DNA from: Flammulina velutipes
Lineage: Eukaryota; Basidiomycota; Agaricomycetes; Agaricales; Physalacriaceae
Length of the DNA: 64,000 nt
Direction: 5' to 3'
Assembly (NCBI GenBank): GCA_011800155.1
Contig: CM022376.1
Span: 930,001-994,000 of the forward strand
Within the stretch, counting starts at the first letter, position 1; every line of letters begins with the position of its first letter. Below are positions 22,255-34,000 of the stretch, in pieces. The notes under the pieces are model-generated. The model made no database searches. It saw only the letters and a program-made list of their open reading frames with translations, and was not told the DNA's origin. Position numbers and translations under genes: made by a program.

Positions 22255-22985
22255 TAGCCTCAGTTAACCTAGTAAGCCTAGGTTGCTCAGGTTCCGGTTG
22301 ACTTCAGGTAAAGGTTCAGGTCAAGACTTGACCTTAAGTAACTTGAAGAAAGCTTGAATAAATCCCCGATGTACCTAAGTATTGAGACGATACTTTGCTC
22401 TACCTATAGTTCAAGAACAAGAAAGCAATAACCTGAGGTATACAGAAGTATAACTTGTAGAATACTCTAAGTATTGTAATAGCTTGAACCTTGACTCACA
22501 GTATACTTCTGTAGTACCTATATTTAGCGATAGGTCAAGTACTGTCCATAAACTCAACTCTATGTGAACCACAGATCAACGAACAGGGTACGATAGGTAT
22601 ACTCTAGGTACGATCTATCTTTGAACCTTTACAATAGGTCTACCTGTATGATACTCAAAGTATTACCTTATTTGTAGAGTTAACTCAATGTAACTTGTAG
22701 TCAATCATAAGTAATACTCTAGGTTACTCAATCTACAAGACCTTAACATGAAGAAGACTCAGAGTTATCATTAAGAATACTATTGATATACATATGTCAG
22801 AGCTTGATATAGAGTTACACCTACAAGTAGCATGAGAGAAACATAAACCTGTCTTGAAGAAATCATTAAGTATGCTTGAATAAAGCTTCAAGAAGACGAA
22901 GCTACTAAATTATCCTTACAAAACCAGATAAAAATGCGGACAAAATCATGATTATTATTGGAAACTAAAACCCCTAAAGGCTAGC
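22255..22985. repeat. AT-rich left subterminal tract with repeated short motifs
   Basis: About 730 bp much richer in A+T than its surroundings and without open frames. Variants of ATACTCTAAGTA recur at about 22457, 22609, 22655 and 22712; GTATAC(T/A) and AAGTATT recur, and an imperfect duplication of ACTTGAAGAAAGCTTGAATAAA appears at about 22342 and 22853. In CACTA-like elements such subterminal repeats are the transposase binding sites; that role is inferred here. Confidence 0.55.
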
Positions 22986-23090
22986 TATCCATACAAGCAA
23001 ATATAAAAACAAAACCAGATTACTAGTGAGTGTAGATAGACGATATAGTGATGATAGAGTATGCACAGGAGTAAAGACAGAATAAAATGA

Positions 23091-24866
23091 TTAAGAGGAC
23101 GACGACGAGGCAGTAGCACCAACAGCTGCTCGACGAGCCTGAGCAGCTGCTTGGATCTTACTATAATCAATATTGTCATCAGCCACATCGTCCATAGCCT
23201 TCTGAAGAAGCCATTGCTTGTTGGACTGACGGCTGAAAAAGAAGTTAGAAGCAAAACAAATACAAGTAGAAGACGTACACAATGTCTTCAAAGATACCAG
23301 TAGAAACTTCAGTCCAGTAATCCGGAGCTAGCTTTTGGAGCTTATCAATGCGGGCCAGAAAATCCAGATAACTAAAGCAAAAGATATTAGACGGGCTAGT
23401 CAACAAGAAAAAAGACGCACTGGGACGACGACTTATGATTAAAGTCAGCCCGGGAGTGTGTCCCATCTTCCCACTCTGTAAGAACATGGAACGCCTAAAG
23501 GAAGAGATAAGTATCAGTAAAAGACAGAAAGAAGAAGACGTACCATGGTTGAAAGCAAAGCAATAGTGGGCCCGGGAATTTGCTGCACTCCAATGATAGC
23601 ATGAAAGCCAGGAAGATCACTCTTGCCCTGTTGTTCGAAAAGATACCATCGAAGTACCAGGACAAACCACTCAGCCAGGAACTGCTTGTCAGCATCAAAT
23701 GTCTTCGACTTGGACAACATTAGTATATATGTGAATGATAAGAAAAGAAGAGACGAACCTTCATGTCCAAGTTGCCAAAGATGAAGGCCAGTGTACTCTT
23801 CAGCCAGGCGACGTTCGTCTGAATGCTAGCCTTGTCAGTCCCACACGACGTGACCAAAGGATGGATGGCACTCCGAACATGCGTCATCATCCGATACTTG
23901 ATGTCGCCATCCCCGTAATGAATCTACGAAAGAGTTAGAACAAAGAAACATACAAGAGGACAGACTCACAAAGTCCCCAAAGATGTTCATCGATCCAGAC
24001 TCAACACAATTGTTCAAAATGCGAAGAACTGTCTTGACCATGTCCTCTGAGCCCATCTTGGGATCATGAGCAACTTCGGAGATGAGACTCTTGTAGTATT
24101 CAAGGCGGCTTTCGGGGGGAACAAAGGCATTGGCAGTAACGGTCTGACCACGAGCGACGGTCTTCACTTTGGCCATGACACGGGCAGTACGGGGAGTGAA
24201 GTGAGACATCTTGCGCTTGCCCCGAATGTCGTCCGGGTGGGCGGTAAGACCAGGAGGGATTCTCTGCCTCTTCTGCATTGGTGCAGTGGACAGGCCGCCA
24301 GAAGCGACGCGCTTGCGAGGACGAGTGGGAGTGCAGACATCGGCCACATCCTGCAAGAATATTAGTACTGAATCCATCGTGAAGAAACAAAAACGCACCA
24401 GCTCGTCATCAGACTCTAGACCAATATCAAACACGTCCGACGAAGGTGGAAGATCTCCGTTGTAATCCTCATCCTCCACGAAGTGAGGTGGGGAAGAGGC
24501 AATAGGTAATTCAAAGCCAAGGCCGTCGTCGTCGTCATCATCGAGCTCCTGCTGCGAGGGTGCAACAGTACCCGACGGAGGATCAGGAGTCTCACTCTTG
24601 TTACGTCCAGACGGCGAGCCAGAGTCCAACTCAGCATCGGCTTGTTGCTGACTGAGCGCCTTGAGAAGATGAGCCTTGAGCGCCGCAGCACGCATGCGCA
24701 CAGCTAAGCAGAAGAGTTAATGTCTATCATATTAAACACAATAACATAACACACCAGCGTCTTGCTCTGCCTTCTGAGCTTTGGCAGCAGCAGCAGCAGC
24801 AGCCTTCTTGGCCTTGGCCGCAGCAGCAGCAGTTGCAGTTTGAGTATTCTTGCGACGTCCAGACAT
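23091..24866 (-). CDS. Unknown cargo protein, Ala-rich N-terminus, Ser tail (7 or so exons)
   Basis: ATG at 24866 (MSGRRKNTQTATAAAAAKAK). Introns with GT/AG borders lie at about 24754-24705, 24400-24355, 23968-23925, 23760-23715, 23545-23490, 23425-23370 and 23280-23235. The joined protein is about 470 aa. It has an Ala/Lys-rich coiled start, a Gln-rich stretch LLKALSQQQADAELD, an acidic run (ELDDDDDDGLGFELP), then a globular helical part: TARVMAKVKTVARGQ, YYKSLISEVAHDPKMGSED, MTHVRSAIHPLVTSCGTDKA, FLAEWFVLVLRWYLFEQQ, FHAIIGVQQIPGPTIALLS. It ends with a helix and a Ser run. No family is recognised. It is the leftmost cargo gene of the transposon and is convergent with nothing; the TET/JBP gene lies 200 bp upstream on the same strand. 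Confidence 0.55.
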
Positions 24867-25066
24867 AGCGAGGGAGAGTGAGATTATGAGGTGAAAGAGT
24901 GGGGGGAAAGGGAATGAAAGAAAGGGAAAGTTCGAAGAACACCAATATTTAAACAAAGTCAGACAGGGTCTGAGGCGGCCATGACGCCGTGGGGCTAATA
25001 AATGAGGCCAGATTCTCTAATATAATAAGTAAAGAGTGCCAGGGAAATAAATAGGGTCAAGTAGTC

Positions 25067-26692
25067 CTACAGGCAAAGCGGAAAGCATGTATCTAAAAGC
25101 TGAGAGTTTCTCTCCCTTTCAGCAGTGACCTCTTCCTCCTCGAGACCTGGATTGCGGGATAGATGTTGTTGCCAGGCATAGAGGGGAAGGCCACAGCGAT
25201 GCACCCATTCGAACAATCCACCCGCTGAATATGAAGTTGTGGAGAAGCGGGTTTCACCCCTTTGTAGTTCCGTGTTTCCGTGGATAAAGCGTGCGCTAGG
25301 GAAGAAGAATTCGGGGCCAGGAGGGAACTCGAACATGACACCTAGATCCCAAAAGACAACGTGGCCACCCTTCGTGTGGTCGAAATGTCCGAACGCTCTC
25401 AGAGTTCCCCAGCCAAATGAGAAGTCGTTCTCATCTGCGTGAGGAACGCAAACGGTTTGCGGGCCAAAATTAATAGTAGTGGTGGAGAAGGCGCTTTGAG
25501 AGAAGTTCCAATGGAGATCGGGATACTGGCTAGACAGCGCCTCGCGTACGGTCCAATATAGCTTTCTCATACCGGGATTGAATACCTCTAAAGCGACTAA
25601 GACCACCGTTAGTTTGAAATTGCTCTTATATCTATCTGGACTTACTATCAGACTGCCTCGCATCTTCTTGGAAGTCTGCGTCGCCCAAAAGTTTGTTGAG
25701 AACTTGTGTATTCCCGGCGTTGTTCACTACCCGACTTGGTTCCTAATCCTTGAATTAATACGAGGTGGATGTCCAAGAAAATAACTCTCACCCATGTTCC
25801 TCCGCTATGGATGTGTCCGTCTCGAAGTACTCCAAACGACCCTCGTCGCTCTGTCTCAAAGATGGCCTCCCTTCTCGCGCTATCGAGTGAGGCAGTCATA
25901 CGCTCCTGCCTCCCATAGCCTTCCTCTGAGCCGTCACGCTTTCGAAGAAGCATAACGAGTCTCCGATTTCGATCCAAAAAAACATAGGTGGTGTCTCCGT
26001 TGTAGGGAAATGTCTGGAAGTTCCGCTGCTTCAGTTCCTCCACACTAAACGTCCTCCGATCCGTGGGACGCTGGCATCCGCGAAAACCGCTGGGTCCGAC
26101 TGGTAGAGAGGTGATGTCGAAATCTGGCAAGATAATAGGTTGGGCGTTCATGAGATGTTTGAGCCATATATCTCGTAGACCTCGAGGGCGGGATTCAGCT
26201 GCGCGCTTAACCCTCCGTATCTCTTTCTTCTTCTGTTTGCGACGCTGTTGCTCCTTTTCGCTGTCGTGTCGCTTGCGTTTTCGCGTGCGCGTCTTCGAAG
26301 GAGGGGCGAGCTGTGGGGCCGATGGGGTCTTCTGCTGTAAAACCAATGGAGACGGGATGGGAAGTGTGACTGGGATTGAAGTGGAGATCAAGTTGTCAAG
26401 AGAGGTGGATTGCGCTCGAGAATGTGCAGATGGTGGATATGTGGGAAGGGTCTTTTTTCTCCGGCGCGTAGATGGCGAGCGCAGTAACGTAGTTGTTGCA
26501 GTGGGACGCGATTTTGGATGGTTGCGCTGCACTGTAAACTTGGAGGTGTTCGGTGGCGGTGACTGTTCACGGTCAGAAATATTGCCCTCGTCGCTATCAC
26601 TTGCTCCTGACAATTCATCTAGCGCGCCACCAAAGAGCTCTTCAATCAGAGCCGCGCGCTCATGCGTGTTCCACGTAGTGACCAGGAACTAA
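25067..26692 (-). CDS. TET/JBP-like 2-oxoglutarate/Fe(II) dioxygenase (transposon cargo)
   Basis: The first seen exon starts after a CTTAG acceptor at 26692 (WNTHERAALIEELFGGALDELS); an upstream coding start was not located. A long basic, Ser/Pro-rich region has a nuclear-type signal (KTRTRKRKRHDSEKEQQRR). The core begins near DTTYVFLDRNRRLVMLL. The catalytic part is in the last exon: VPHADENDFSFGW (the HxD iron ligands), FDHTKGGHVVFWDLGV, FEFPPGPEFFFPSARFIHGN (distal His) and GETRFSTTSYSAGGLFEWV (the Arg that binds 2-oxoglutarate). This pattern is that of fungal TET/JBP proteins, which oxidise 5-methylcytosine or related bases in DNA. Intron 2 (about 25640-25590) joins well. The junction at about 25800-25740 does not keep frame with canonical sites, so a frameshift or an unusual site is possible there. 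Confidence 0.82.
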
Positions 26693-27472
26693 GATCAGGT
26701 GAGCAGAGAGAGCCAGTAGGTAAAAAAACTATTCCAAAAAGCACGGAGGTTGGCCACCAGCAACGGTAGCCATCCTCAACATGTTCAGAACCCCCAGTGA
26801 GTTGTGAGAGGCCGGCCACCAGCGACGGCGGCCATCCTCAACACCCCACACTGAAGTTCATTACGGAGGCCGGCCACCAACGATGGTGGCCATCCTCTAC
26901 GCGTTGAAGGAGATACGAAACCAAATCAATAGACTATGCGCACCTTTTCGGACATTGACGCGTCGATATCGCGTCTGGTACTTCTCCTCGCGTGTTTATC
27001 GTGTCCAATGGTTGCAGGAGCTGTTAGCGCGGGGCCCGACAGCAAGATAGATCTCTCAGTCACTATTAGCGCGGGGCCAACAGTGTCTGGAGAGAAAACG
27101 AGTGACTAGCGCGGGGCCCTGTCACTGGTTTCGACGATGTTTGAAGAAGCGAAGATAGAGAGCATGGGTGATGGTGGACGTTGAGGACAGACAGTGTAGG
27201 ACAAATATTGACAAACTGGTGATCCTTGATCACGTGTGTACGGCACTTCGCGTATCTGCTCATTTATTGTCAGGAATAAAGTTATATACATTGTACGGTG
27301 TTCTAGCTGATATACAAAAAGAAGATACATAAAGAAAATCAATGCGACAAGAACGAAAGAAGAAACAGGACAATACACGCTTGCACAACGATCCACCCGC
27401 TTCATCACTCATCTTTCCGCCCAATTCGTCACTCATCTCGTGGTGTGCTGCATTGTTTTCACCCCCGAACCT
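26693..27472. promoter_or_regulatory. Region 5' of the dioxygenase gene with two sets of GC-rich repeats
   Basis: Three copies of a roughly 35-bp unit (core GGCCACCAGCGACGGCGGCC and ...CATCCTCAAC) lie at 26745-26780, 26807-26842 and 26865-26900, about 60 bp apart. Three copies of TTAGCGCGGGGCCC lie at 27024, 27066 and 27106, about 42 bp apart. Both sets are CpG-rich and part-palindromic (GGCCGGCC, GGGGCCC). They sit between the dioxygenase and the next cargo gene, so they may be protein-binding or modification sites; this is inference. No other gene is seen. Confidence 0.5.
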
Positions 27473-29744
27473 CTATTTCTGCTCTTCAAGCTGGCGAGGA
27501 AGCGTTGGCGGCCGTGCAAAGACCTTGTAGAACGTCCTGATGTAGTGACGCCCTACATCTTTGGTGAAATTGACGATCTCCTCTGCAAAGACTGTGCTAA
27601 TGCCCTGGAGCTTCTTCGTCTGCTCATCCAGAACCACCGGCAAAGTAGCGCTACCGCCCCAGCCCCGCATCACAGTTACCAGCTCGCAAAGAGCCGTCTT
27701 GCGCTCAGTAGCGCTTGGAGCAGCAAACCCTCGAGACAAAAAAAGGTCGTCCTCTACAACGACACTACCGTTGAAGTGCGAGATCGTGTTGAGCACCACC
27801 ATGCGCCTCTCCGACGCTGACGCATCATGTCCTTTGGGGTCGAAGACAAAAGCGTCCAAAAGGACAAGCTCTGAGCGGAAATTAAGTTCGTACATCTCCC
27901 ACAGCATTTCCCGGCAAACAGATTTCGAGGGAAGGGAGCCATCGTCGACGAGGATGGTGCCGTTGCGCCATGAGGCTTGAACGTTTCGGAGATTTGAGAT
28001 ATCCATGGAGACCTAGTTAATACATGAGAAAAAGCTGGCTAGACAAAGCGGGAACCCTCACCTCCAAATTAGCATCAGCCATGCTCTTATTCAGAGAGTC
28101 AACAGCAGAGGCGCGCTTGCGAGCAGCCCGCCCTGCTTTCTTGTTGGATGCCAGGACACCTATCCCTAAGACGGTGCGCCAAATTTGAGGATGTAAGTTT
28201 TTGACGCCAACTCGAGGGTCATTGACGGAATCCAGCCGGTAGTGTATGAGAGGGCGAAGACGAGCATAGTTCAGAAATGCGCCAGCCTGGGTGCTCTCCT
28301 TCTCCATAATGGCAAAAATAAAGCCGTCCGGTGCTGCATAGTGACTGTGTTGAACAGAGACACCAGGAAAGGTGGGCTTATCGTGGTTGCTGGCAGCGAG
28401 AACAGCCTTTTCTTCGGCTAGGATGGCCATCCAATAGTCCACAGCTTGTGGCATGATGGGGCTCTCAACGTCGAGCCAGCGATCTCGGTCAGTCAATATA
28501 GGCGGGCTGGACGAACGTATCTTCTTTGCTGATTGTCGGTTGTGTTGGGGGTCTGGTGAGCGGGTACGTTTTCTGGAAGATTCTGGTTAAAAATGTCAGT
28601 GATTGGTATAAATGGTGAGGATATACTTACGGGAGGAAGAGACTGTCAAAGATTGGGGGAGACGAACAAGCAAGTGGGAGGAAGAACCTGGGTGGGAGAC
28701 GGAAGAAGAACTTGGCTGGGAGACGGGAAGCTGAGATCGCGTTGTTGTCTCTCGGATTGAAATGTTGCGCTGCAGCACCTTGGACATCACAGCATAACGA
28801 GCTGGATCGCCTGCGTCTCCTGTCCAGAGAACCTCTGCACCGGGAGCAGGTGTCAACGAGAAGAGCCCGTCTTCACTGCCGGGAGCCCCCATCTGCTCAG
28901 AACGGACGGGAATGGTGGTCGCTTGGAGAAGCGCTTGGACTTCGGAGTCGGTAAAATAGTGTTTATACATGTATGGGCGGGCAGCGGAGGCATCGAAGAC
29001 AAACCAAACGGGCAGGCCAACGTAAAAACATTCCAGTGCAGTAGTCATATTGGTTGTGATGCAGCCGGCGCGAGAGGAGTCGACGGGAAGGGGTTTGTCG
29101 GGGAGATTTCTGAGTCGAGGAAGGAAGATTGTGATGAAATCCAAATACGCTGAGAGGTTCAAGTGCAAGCGCTGCACGTTAACCCAACGAAAGACACATT
29201 CATCGAAGGACGCAGGGCGACGAACTAGGCGGTGATACAACGAAAGGTACCAAATATCGCGCTTGGTCTTTTCGTTGTCCAAATACTCGTGCTTGATGGG
29301 GCCAGATTTTCCCGCTGCGTCGTCTGTCGCTCGTTTGAACCTCCTCACGAGTTCCCGGCCATGCTCGACAAGCATGCCTGTGATAACCTCATTCAACACC
29401 CCCATACCAGTGAAGGCTTGAACACTGGGTGACGGAACCCAGTCGGACATGGAGACACGGCGGAACAGGAGGTGGTCAAGTCCATCCACGGTGGAAGCTC
29501 GCATAGCGACAAGATACTGCGAGGAGCGATGGTATGGTTGAGGATGGGCAATGGGATCATGGAATCCAAAACGAAAATCTTCATTGAGAATAATAGATGC
29601 GGGCTGGTCGATGAGGGGACGATACATAACATCCGCGTTGGGTGTCGAGACTGCAATGTCTCCAAATGTAGCACCAATGCGCCCATCAGTCCGTAGAGTA
29701 CCAATGTCAGGCCAAGTCGGCGGAGCCTTTTGAATGCTATTCAT
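27473..29744 (-). CDS. Large unknown cargo protein (mushroom-specific family)
   Basis: ATG at 29744 (MNSIQKAPPTWPD). Exon 1 runs to about 28627, a GTAAGT...ACCAG intron leads to SSRKRTRSPDPQHNRQSAKK, and a GTGAGG...ACTAG intron at about 28060-28018 leads to VSMDISNLRNVQASWRNGT; stop at 27473. The protein is about 720 aa. Distinct segments are ADVMYRPLIDQPASIILNE, IWYLSLYHRLVRRPASFDEC, VNVQRLHLNLSAYLDFIT, TALECFYVGLPVWFVFDAS, then a Ser-rich basic linker and a C-terminal domain (MPQAVDYWMAILAEE, PDGFIFAIMEKE, NLRNVQASWRNGTILVDDG). This layout recurs in Agaricomycetes as an unknown family; the reaction, if any, is unknown. Here it is carried between the dioxygenase and the transposase. Confidence 0.6.
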
Positions 29745-31027
29745 TGATTCTAAGAGACATAAGTATATTCACCAGTGGGATATGGATTACGCACCGATAG
29801 AACAGATGAAACACGCTAACAGAGCTGAGAATCAACGACACGACAGATAGACAGACGGCACGACGAATGGATGGACGATTTGAAGAACAGATGGATCGAT
29901 GGACAGTGCGAGTGCAGGAAGCAGTGTTCAGCAGCAAACAAACGCTTCGGGAGCGTATGCACCGACTACTTCGGGAGTAGACAGCGGCTGGCTTGAGACA
30001 CAATGTGAACGCTGCGGGAGCGTCCAACTGATGTCGCTGTAGATGGTTGTGAACAAGGCGCAGTATCCCGACTCCCAATAATTTGTGCACTGCCACTACC
30101 CCGGTTCGATCCTCCTGCCTCTTCCGGTCATGCTCGACACGACTAGTTCAACGATGTGAGTACTCATTCTCTTCCAATGGAGGGATATAGACTCACTTAT
30201 ATATCTAGTGCCAATCTCTGGAAACAGCAGCTTATTGGTGGTGCATTGGACCCGTTCCTGCACTGTCATGCACGTTGGACTCGTTCCTGTGCGCGCCACT
30301 TTGACATCCCATATTCCCGCAATAAGGAGATGTGGAAGTGGCATACTATTGGCCTACGATGGACGCTCTCCCCTGCCGTGGGAGGCACCGCTTGACGACT
30401 GGACGCCATTTCTCAAGCCCCCCTCTATCTGTCTCAGCACGTACGCCTATTCTATCGCACATTGACGTCTGTTTTCTCATTTCACCAATAGAACTCAAGT
30501 TTATGGCTGGCATGGAGCGCCAGCTCCTCTACTTCTCAGCATCGCAACATACGCAGCGCAACGGGAACATCTTCGCATACCCCTATCCATTCGTTCCAAC
30601 GTTGCCGCCCCACCGTTGGCCAACACCGTCCTATACGGACGGCTAGTCGCTCTTAGCGACTTGGTCCAACGGTGTGTCTCCCTTTTGTTGTGGATCGTAA
30701 CGACTTCTCATTCATAGTCTATTCAGCCATACAACGCCTAACGATATTCCGGAGGCGATGCAACCAGATATGTTTTAGGGTTCTTTTCTAGGATAGTAAA
30801 TGGTAAGTTTCCTCTTCTTCCGCTGCTCCATTTGCCCCTACGTTCCATTTCGAATGCCTGCTCAAACGATCCTCACAGATGACCCGTGTATCCAAATCAA
30901 TCCATCGAGCATCACCAGGCCATCGATAATCAGCGAGTCTGGTTGCCTTATCATAGATGTACATACCGTCAATATCATTCCCTTCTTACCCCCAATCTTT
31001 TGCCCGACTACTCCCAAATACGCCAAC
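29745..31027. other. Inter-gene spacer inside the transposon
   Basis: Divergent spacer between the unknown cargo gene and the Plavaka gene. It includes short repeats around 29935-30030 (CTTCGGGAG, TACTTCGGGAG, GCTGCGGGAGC) and a GACAGATGGAT-like run near 29840-29905. A small possible gene is listed separately at 30130-30395. Confidence 0.4.
30130..30395 (+). CDS. Possible small gene, unknown
   Basis: ATG at 30130 (MLDTTSST). A GTGAGT donor at about 30156 and a TCTAG acceptor at about 30210 lead to NLWKQQLIGGALDPFLHCH and MWKWHTIGLRWTLSPAVGG, stop at 30395. Trp-rich, about 70 aa. Downstream sequence to 30645 has further short open frames but no joinable model. Coding status is doubtful. Confidence 0.25.
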
Positions 31028-34000
31028 ATGTCGGCTCAAAGTACTGGTTTCCGCTGTGAAAACCCCATGTGCACGATCTCATTTGCGACCTACGGCCATA
31101 TGCGCAGCCATCTGAAGCAGGCGGCGTCCTGTAAATGGTGGCCTAGCCACGCGAAGGAGGCAGCTACCAAACTCAGTGCACCACTGGCGCCAACTATTGT
31201 ATCGGGATCCATCCGCGATATGACTACTTCATTCTGGGAGGATGGGGACGACTTGTGGATCGACAATGAGGATGAAGACGACGACGCAATGGGAGAAGAA
31301 GACGACGACGACGAGGAGGAGGAAGAGGAGGAGGTTGAAGAAGAGGATGGTCGTGTGGATAATGTTTCTGGTCCGTCTCCTGAGCTCCTGCGGGACCTCA
31401 TGGAAATGAACGATCCAGAGGATTTCTACGACGTCGTTCATCCGAATGTTGCTGTTGGAGAGGCAGGCCCGGGTCCCTCGACGTTACGAGCTCGCTTAAA
31501 CCGCATGTTGGGCGCTCGTCTGCGTCACTTAGATGACGGGGAGGAAAATAATGACGAAGAAGACGGGCGGGTATACGATGAACATCCCAAGGGTGGCGCT
31601 GTTATCAAAATGGCTCGTACGCTACACGAGCGTTGGGCAGCTCTTTTTGGAAGGACACCGACACCGTCAACCATTGACGCGAAGATGGACGGCAGCGGCG
31701 AGCATGATCTGGGGGACTTCAATATCTACCATCCGTTCGCTTCTAAGCTGGACTGGGAGATCGCCCAATGGATGGTGGAGGACGGTATAGGTCATAGCTC
31801 CTTTAATCGACTCCTGAACATTGACGGGGTGTGTTCTATCATTGCTTTTATATTTTTCACAGTGCTGATGTGTGATTCAGGTAAAGCAAAAGTTAGGCCT
31901 ATCCTACTCTAACACGAAGGGTCTTCACGAAAACCTCGAACGAATCCCGCGGCGGGCGGGGACATGGCACACAAAACACATCACCTTTCCCGACCGTCCA
32001 GACGATCCTTTTACCCTCCGTCATCGCGATCTACTAGAGGCGATCCGGAGCCTGTGGGGGGATCCGAAACTTGCGAAATATCTCGTGTACAAACCCCGCA
32101 AGCTCTTCACAAACCAGGATCGCAAGACACGTATTATCAACGAAATGTGGACCGCTGAGTGGTGGTGGAAGGTCCAGGTAAGTCTTATGACTGTCAGCTA
32201 GCGCATTAAACTGAGTTCTTGCAGGATCTACTACCACATACACACACACTGGCCGCCCTCATCGTTTCCACAGATAAGACTCAATTAACCCAATTCTCCG
32301 GCGGGAAACAAGCGTATCCAGTGTATCTTACGCTGGGAAATATACCAAGTTATCTACGCCGTAAGCCCTCCGAGCAGGCGTGCATTCTGATTGGTTATCT
32401 ACCTGTTGAAAAGGTTACTCCTGGTGACCTCTCCAAGACCGAAGTATCTGCCCGTTACCGTCGCCTGTTCCACGCTGCCATGGCCGTCCTCTTCGAGCCA
32501 CTCAAGGATGCTGGTATCCACGGTGTTGAGATGACCAGCGGGGATGGGGTCGTCCGAATGGTACATCCCGTCCTTGCCGCCTATGTGGCGGACTACCCAG
32601 AGCAGTGTTTAGTGACCTGCTCCAAGTACGGAACCTGTCCGAAGTGCTGGGCGGGCGCCACTGAGCTTGACGATGATACCAGATTCAAAAATCGAACCCC
32701 GAAAACTACCTTGGACGCAATGGCGGAGGCTAAAGCTTCGACCTCTTCCCGGACTGCCTATATCAAGGCTTGCAACGCGAGGAACGTCAACGGCACCGTA
32801 CCGAACCCATTTTGGGATGGACTTCCCTACACCAATATCCACCTATCGCAAACGCCAGACGTTTTACACCAACTCTACCAAGGTGTACTTAAACACTTAC
32901 TGGAGTGGTGCCAAACCCTCATGACGGAGCAGGAGCTTGACCGTCGCATTCGTTGTCTTCCTCTTGCGATTGGTGTTCGTCACTTCAAGAATGGGATCAG
33001 TGCACTTTCCCAGATCAGCGGCTCCGAACGAAAGAACATGGGCAAAATCTTGTTAGGTTGCATTGCGGATGAGCTTGACAGCCGCGCTGTGACCGCGTGT
33101 CGAGCTATTCTAGACTTTATTTATCTGGCTCAATATCCAACACACGACGACGAAACTCTCGGCTACATGGACACCGCACTCGAGACTTGGCGCCATAACA
33201 AGAGCTACTTCACTGATGTTGGCGTCCGAGACCACTTCAATATACCCAAGTTCCATTCCCTTGTGCACTACGTGGAGATGATACGTCTTTTCGGTACTAC
33301 GAACAACTACAACACGGAAATGTTTGAACGACTTCACATCGACTTCTCGAAGAAAGGTTGGCGCGCCTCCAACAAGCGGGATGAATTCCCTCAGATGACG
33401 GAGTGGATTACTCGAAAAGAGAGTGTTCATGGGTTCCAAACCTACCTCCAATGGGTCGCTAAGCAGCGAGGTAAGTTTTAGTAGGTTTGAGTGTCCAAAT
33501 GCTGAAGATGTGTGCAGCGCCGAAACCCACAGTGCCGAAGCCCGCGTCTGTGCCTACTCCGTCTCTTATAGCTGCTTCTTCCTCAAACGACCCATCTGTT
33601 CCACTGCCACCCGTGCCCGTTACGCTGCCACCCGCGCCCGTTCCATTGCCACCCGCGTCCGTTCCATTGCCATCCGCGCCCGTTACGCTGCCACCCGCGT
33701 CCGTTCCATTGCCTCCCGCGCCCGTTACGCTGCCGCCTACAGAGGTGCCACCGACTGCAGAGAAAGATACGGAGACGATTCGGAGCCAAGCATCTAAAGA
33801 ATACCAGTCTATCACGCTTCGAAAAATTCCCAGCGCTCCCCAAAAGCTGCTTGGAATGATTGCTCGAGAACACAATGTTCCAGACTTCGCCACCCATCTC
33901 CGTGACTACATCAATGGCATTGAACAGCTTTTTGCTGCATCGCCTCTCGTCTACGATCCCCTTCCCTTCAAGCGCATTGACGTCTTTCACTCTTTCAAGT

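Noticed and set aside
23091..24866. Assignment of the Ala-rich cargo protein to a known mushroom DUF
   Set aside because: Some helical pieces feel familiar but no diagnostic motif could be matched by eye.
31090..31441. Ser-rich antisense frames in the Plavaka gene
   Set aside because: Complement of the Asp/Glu codon run; not genes.
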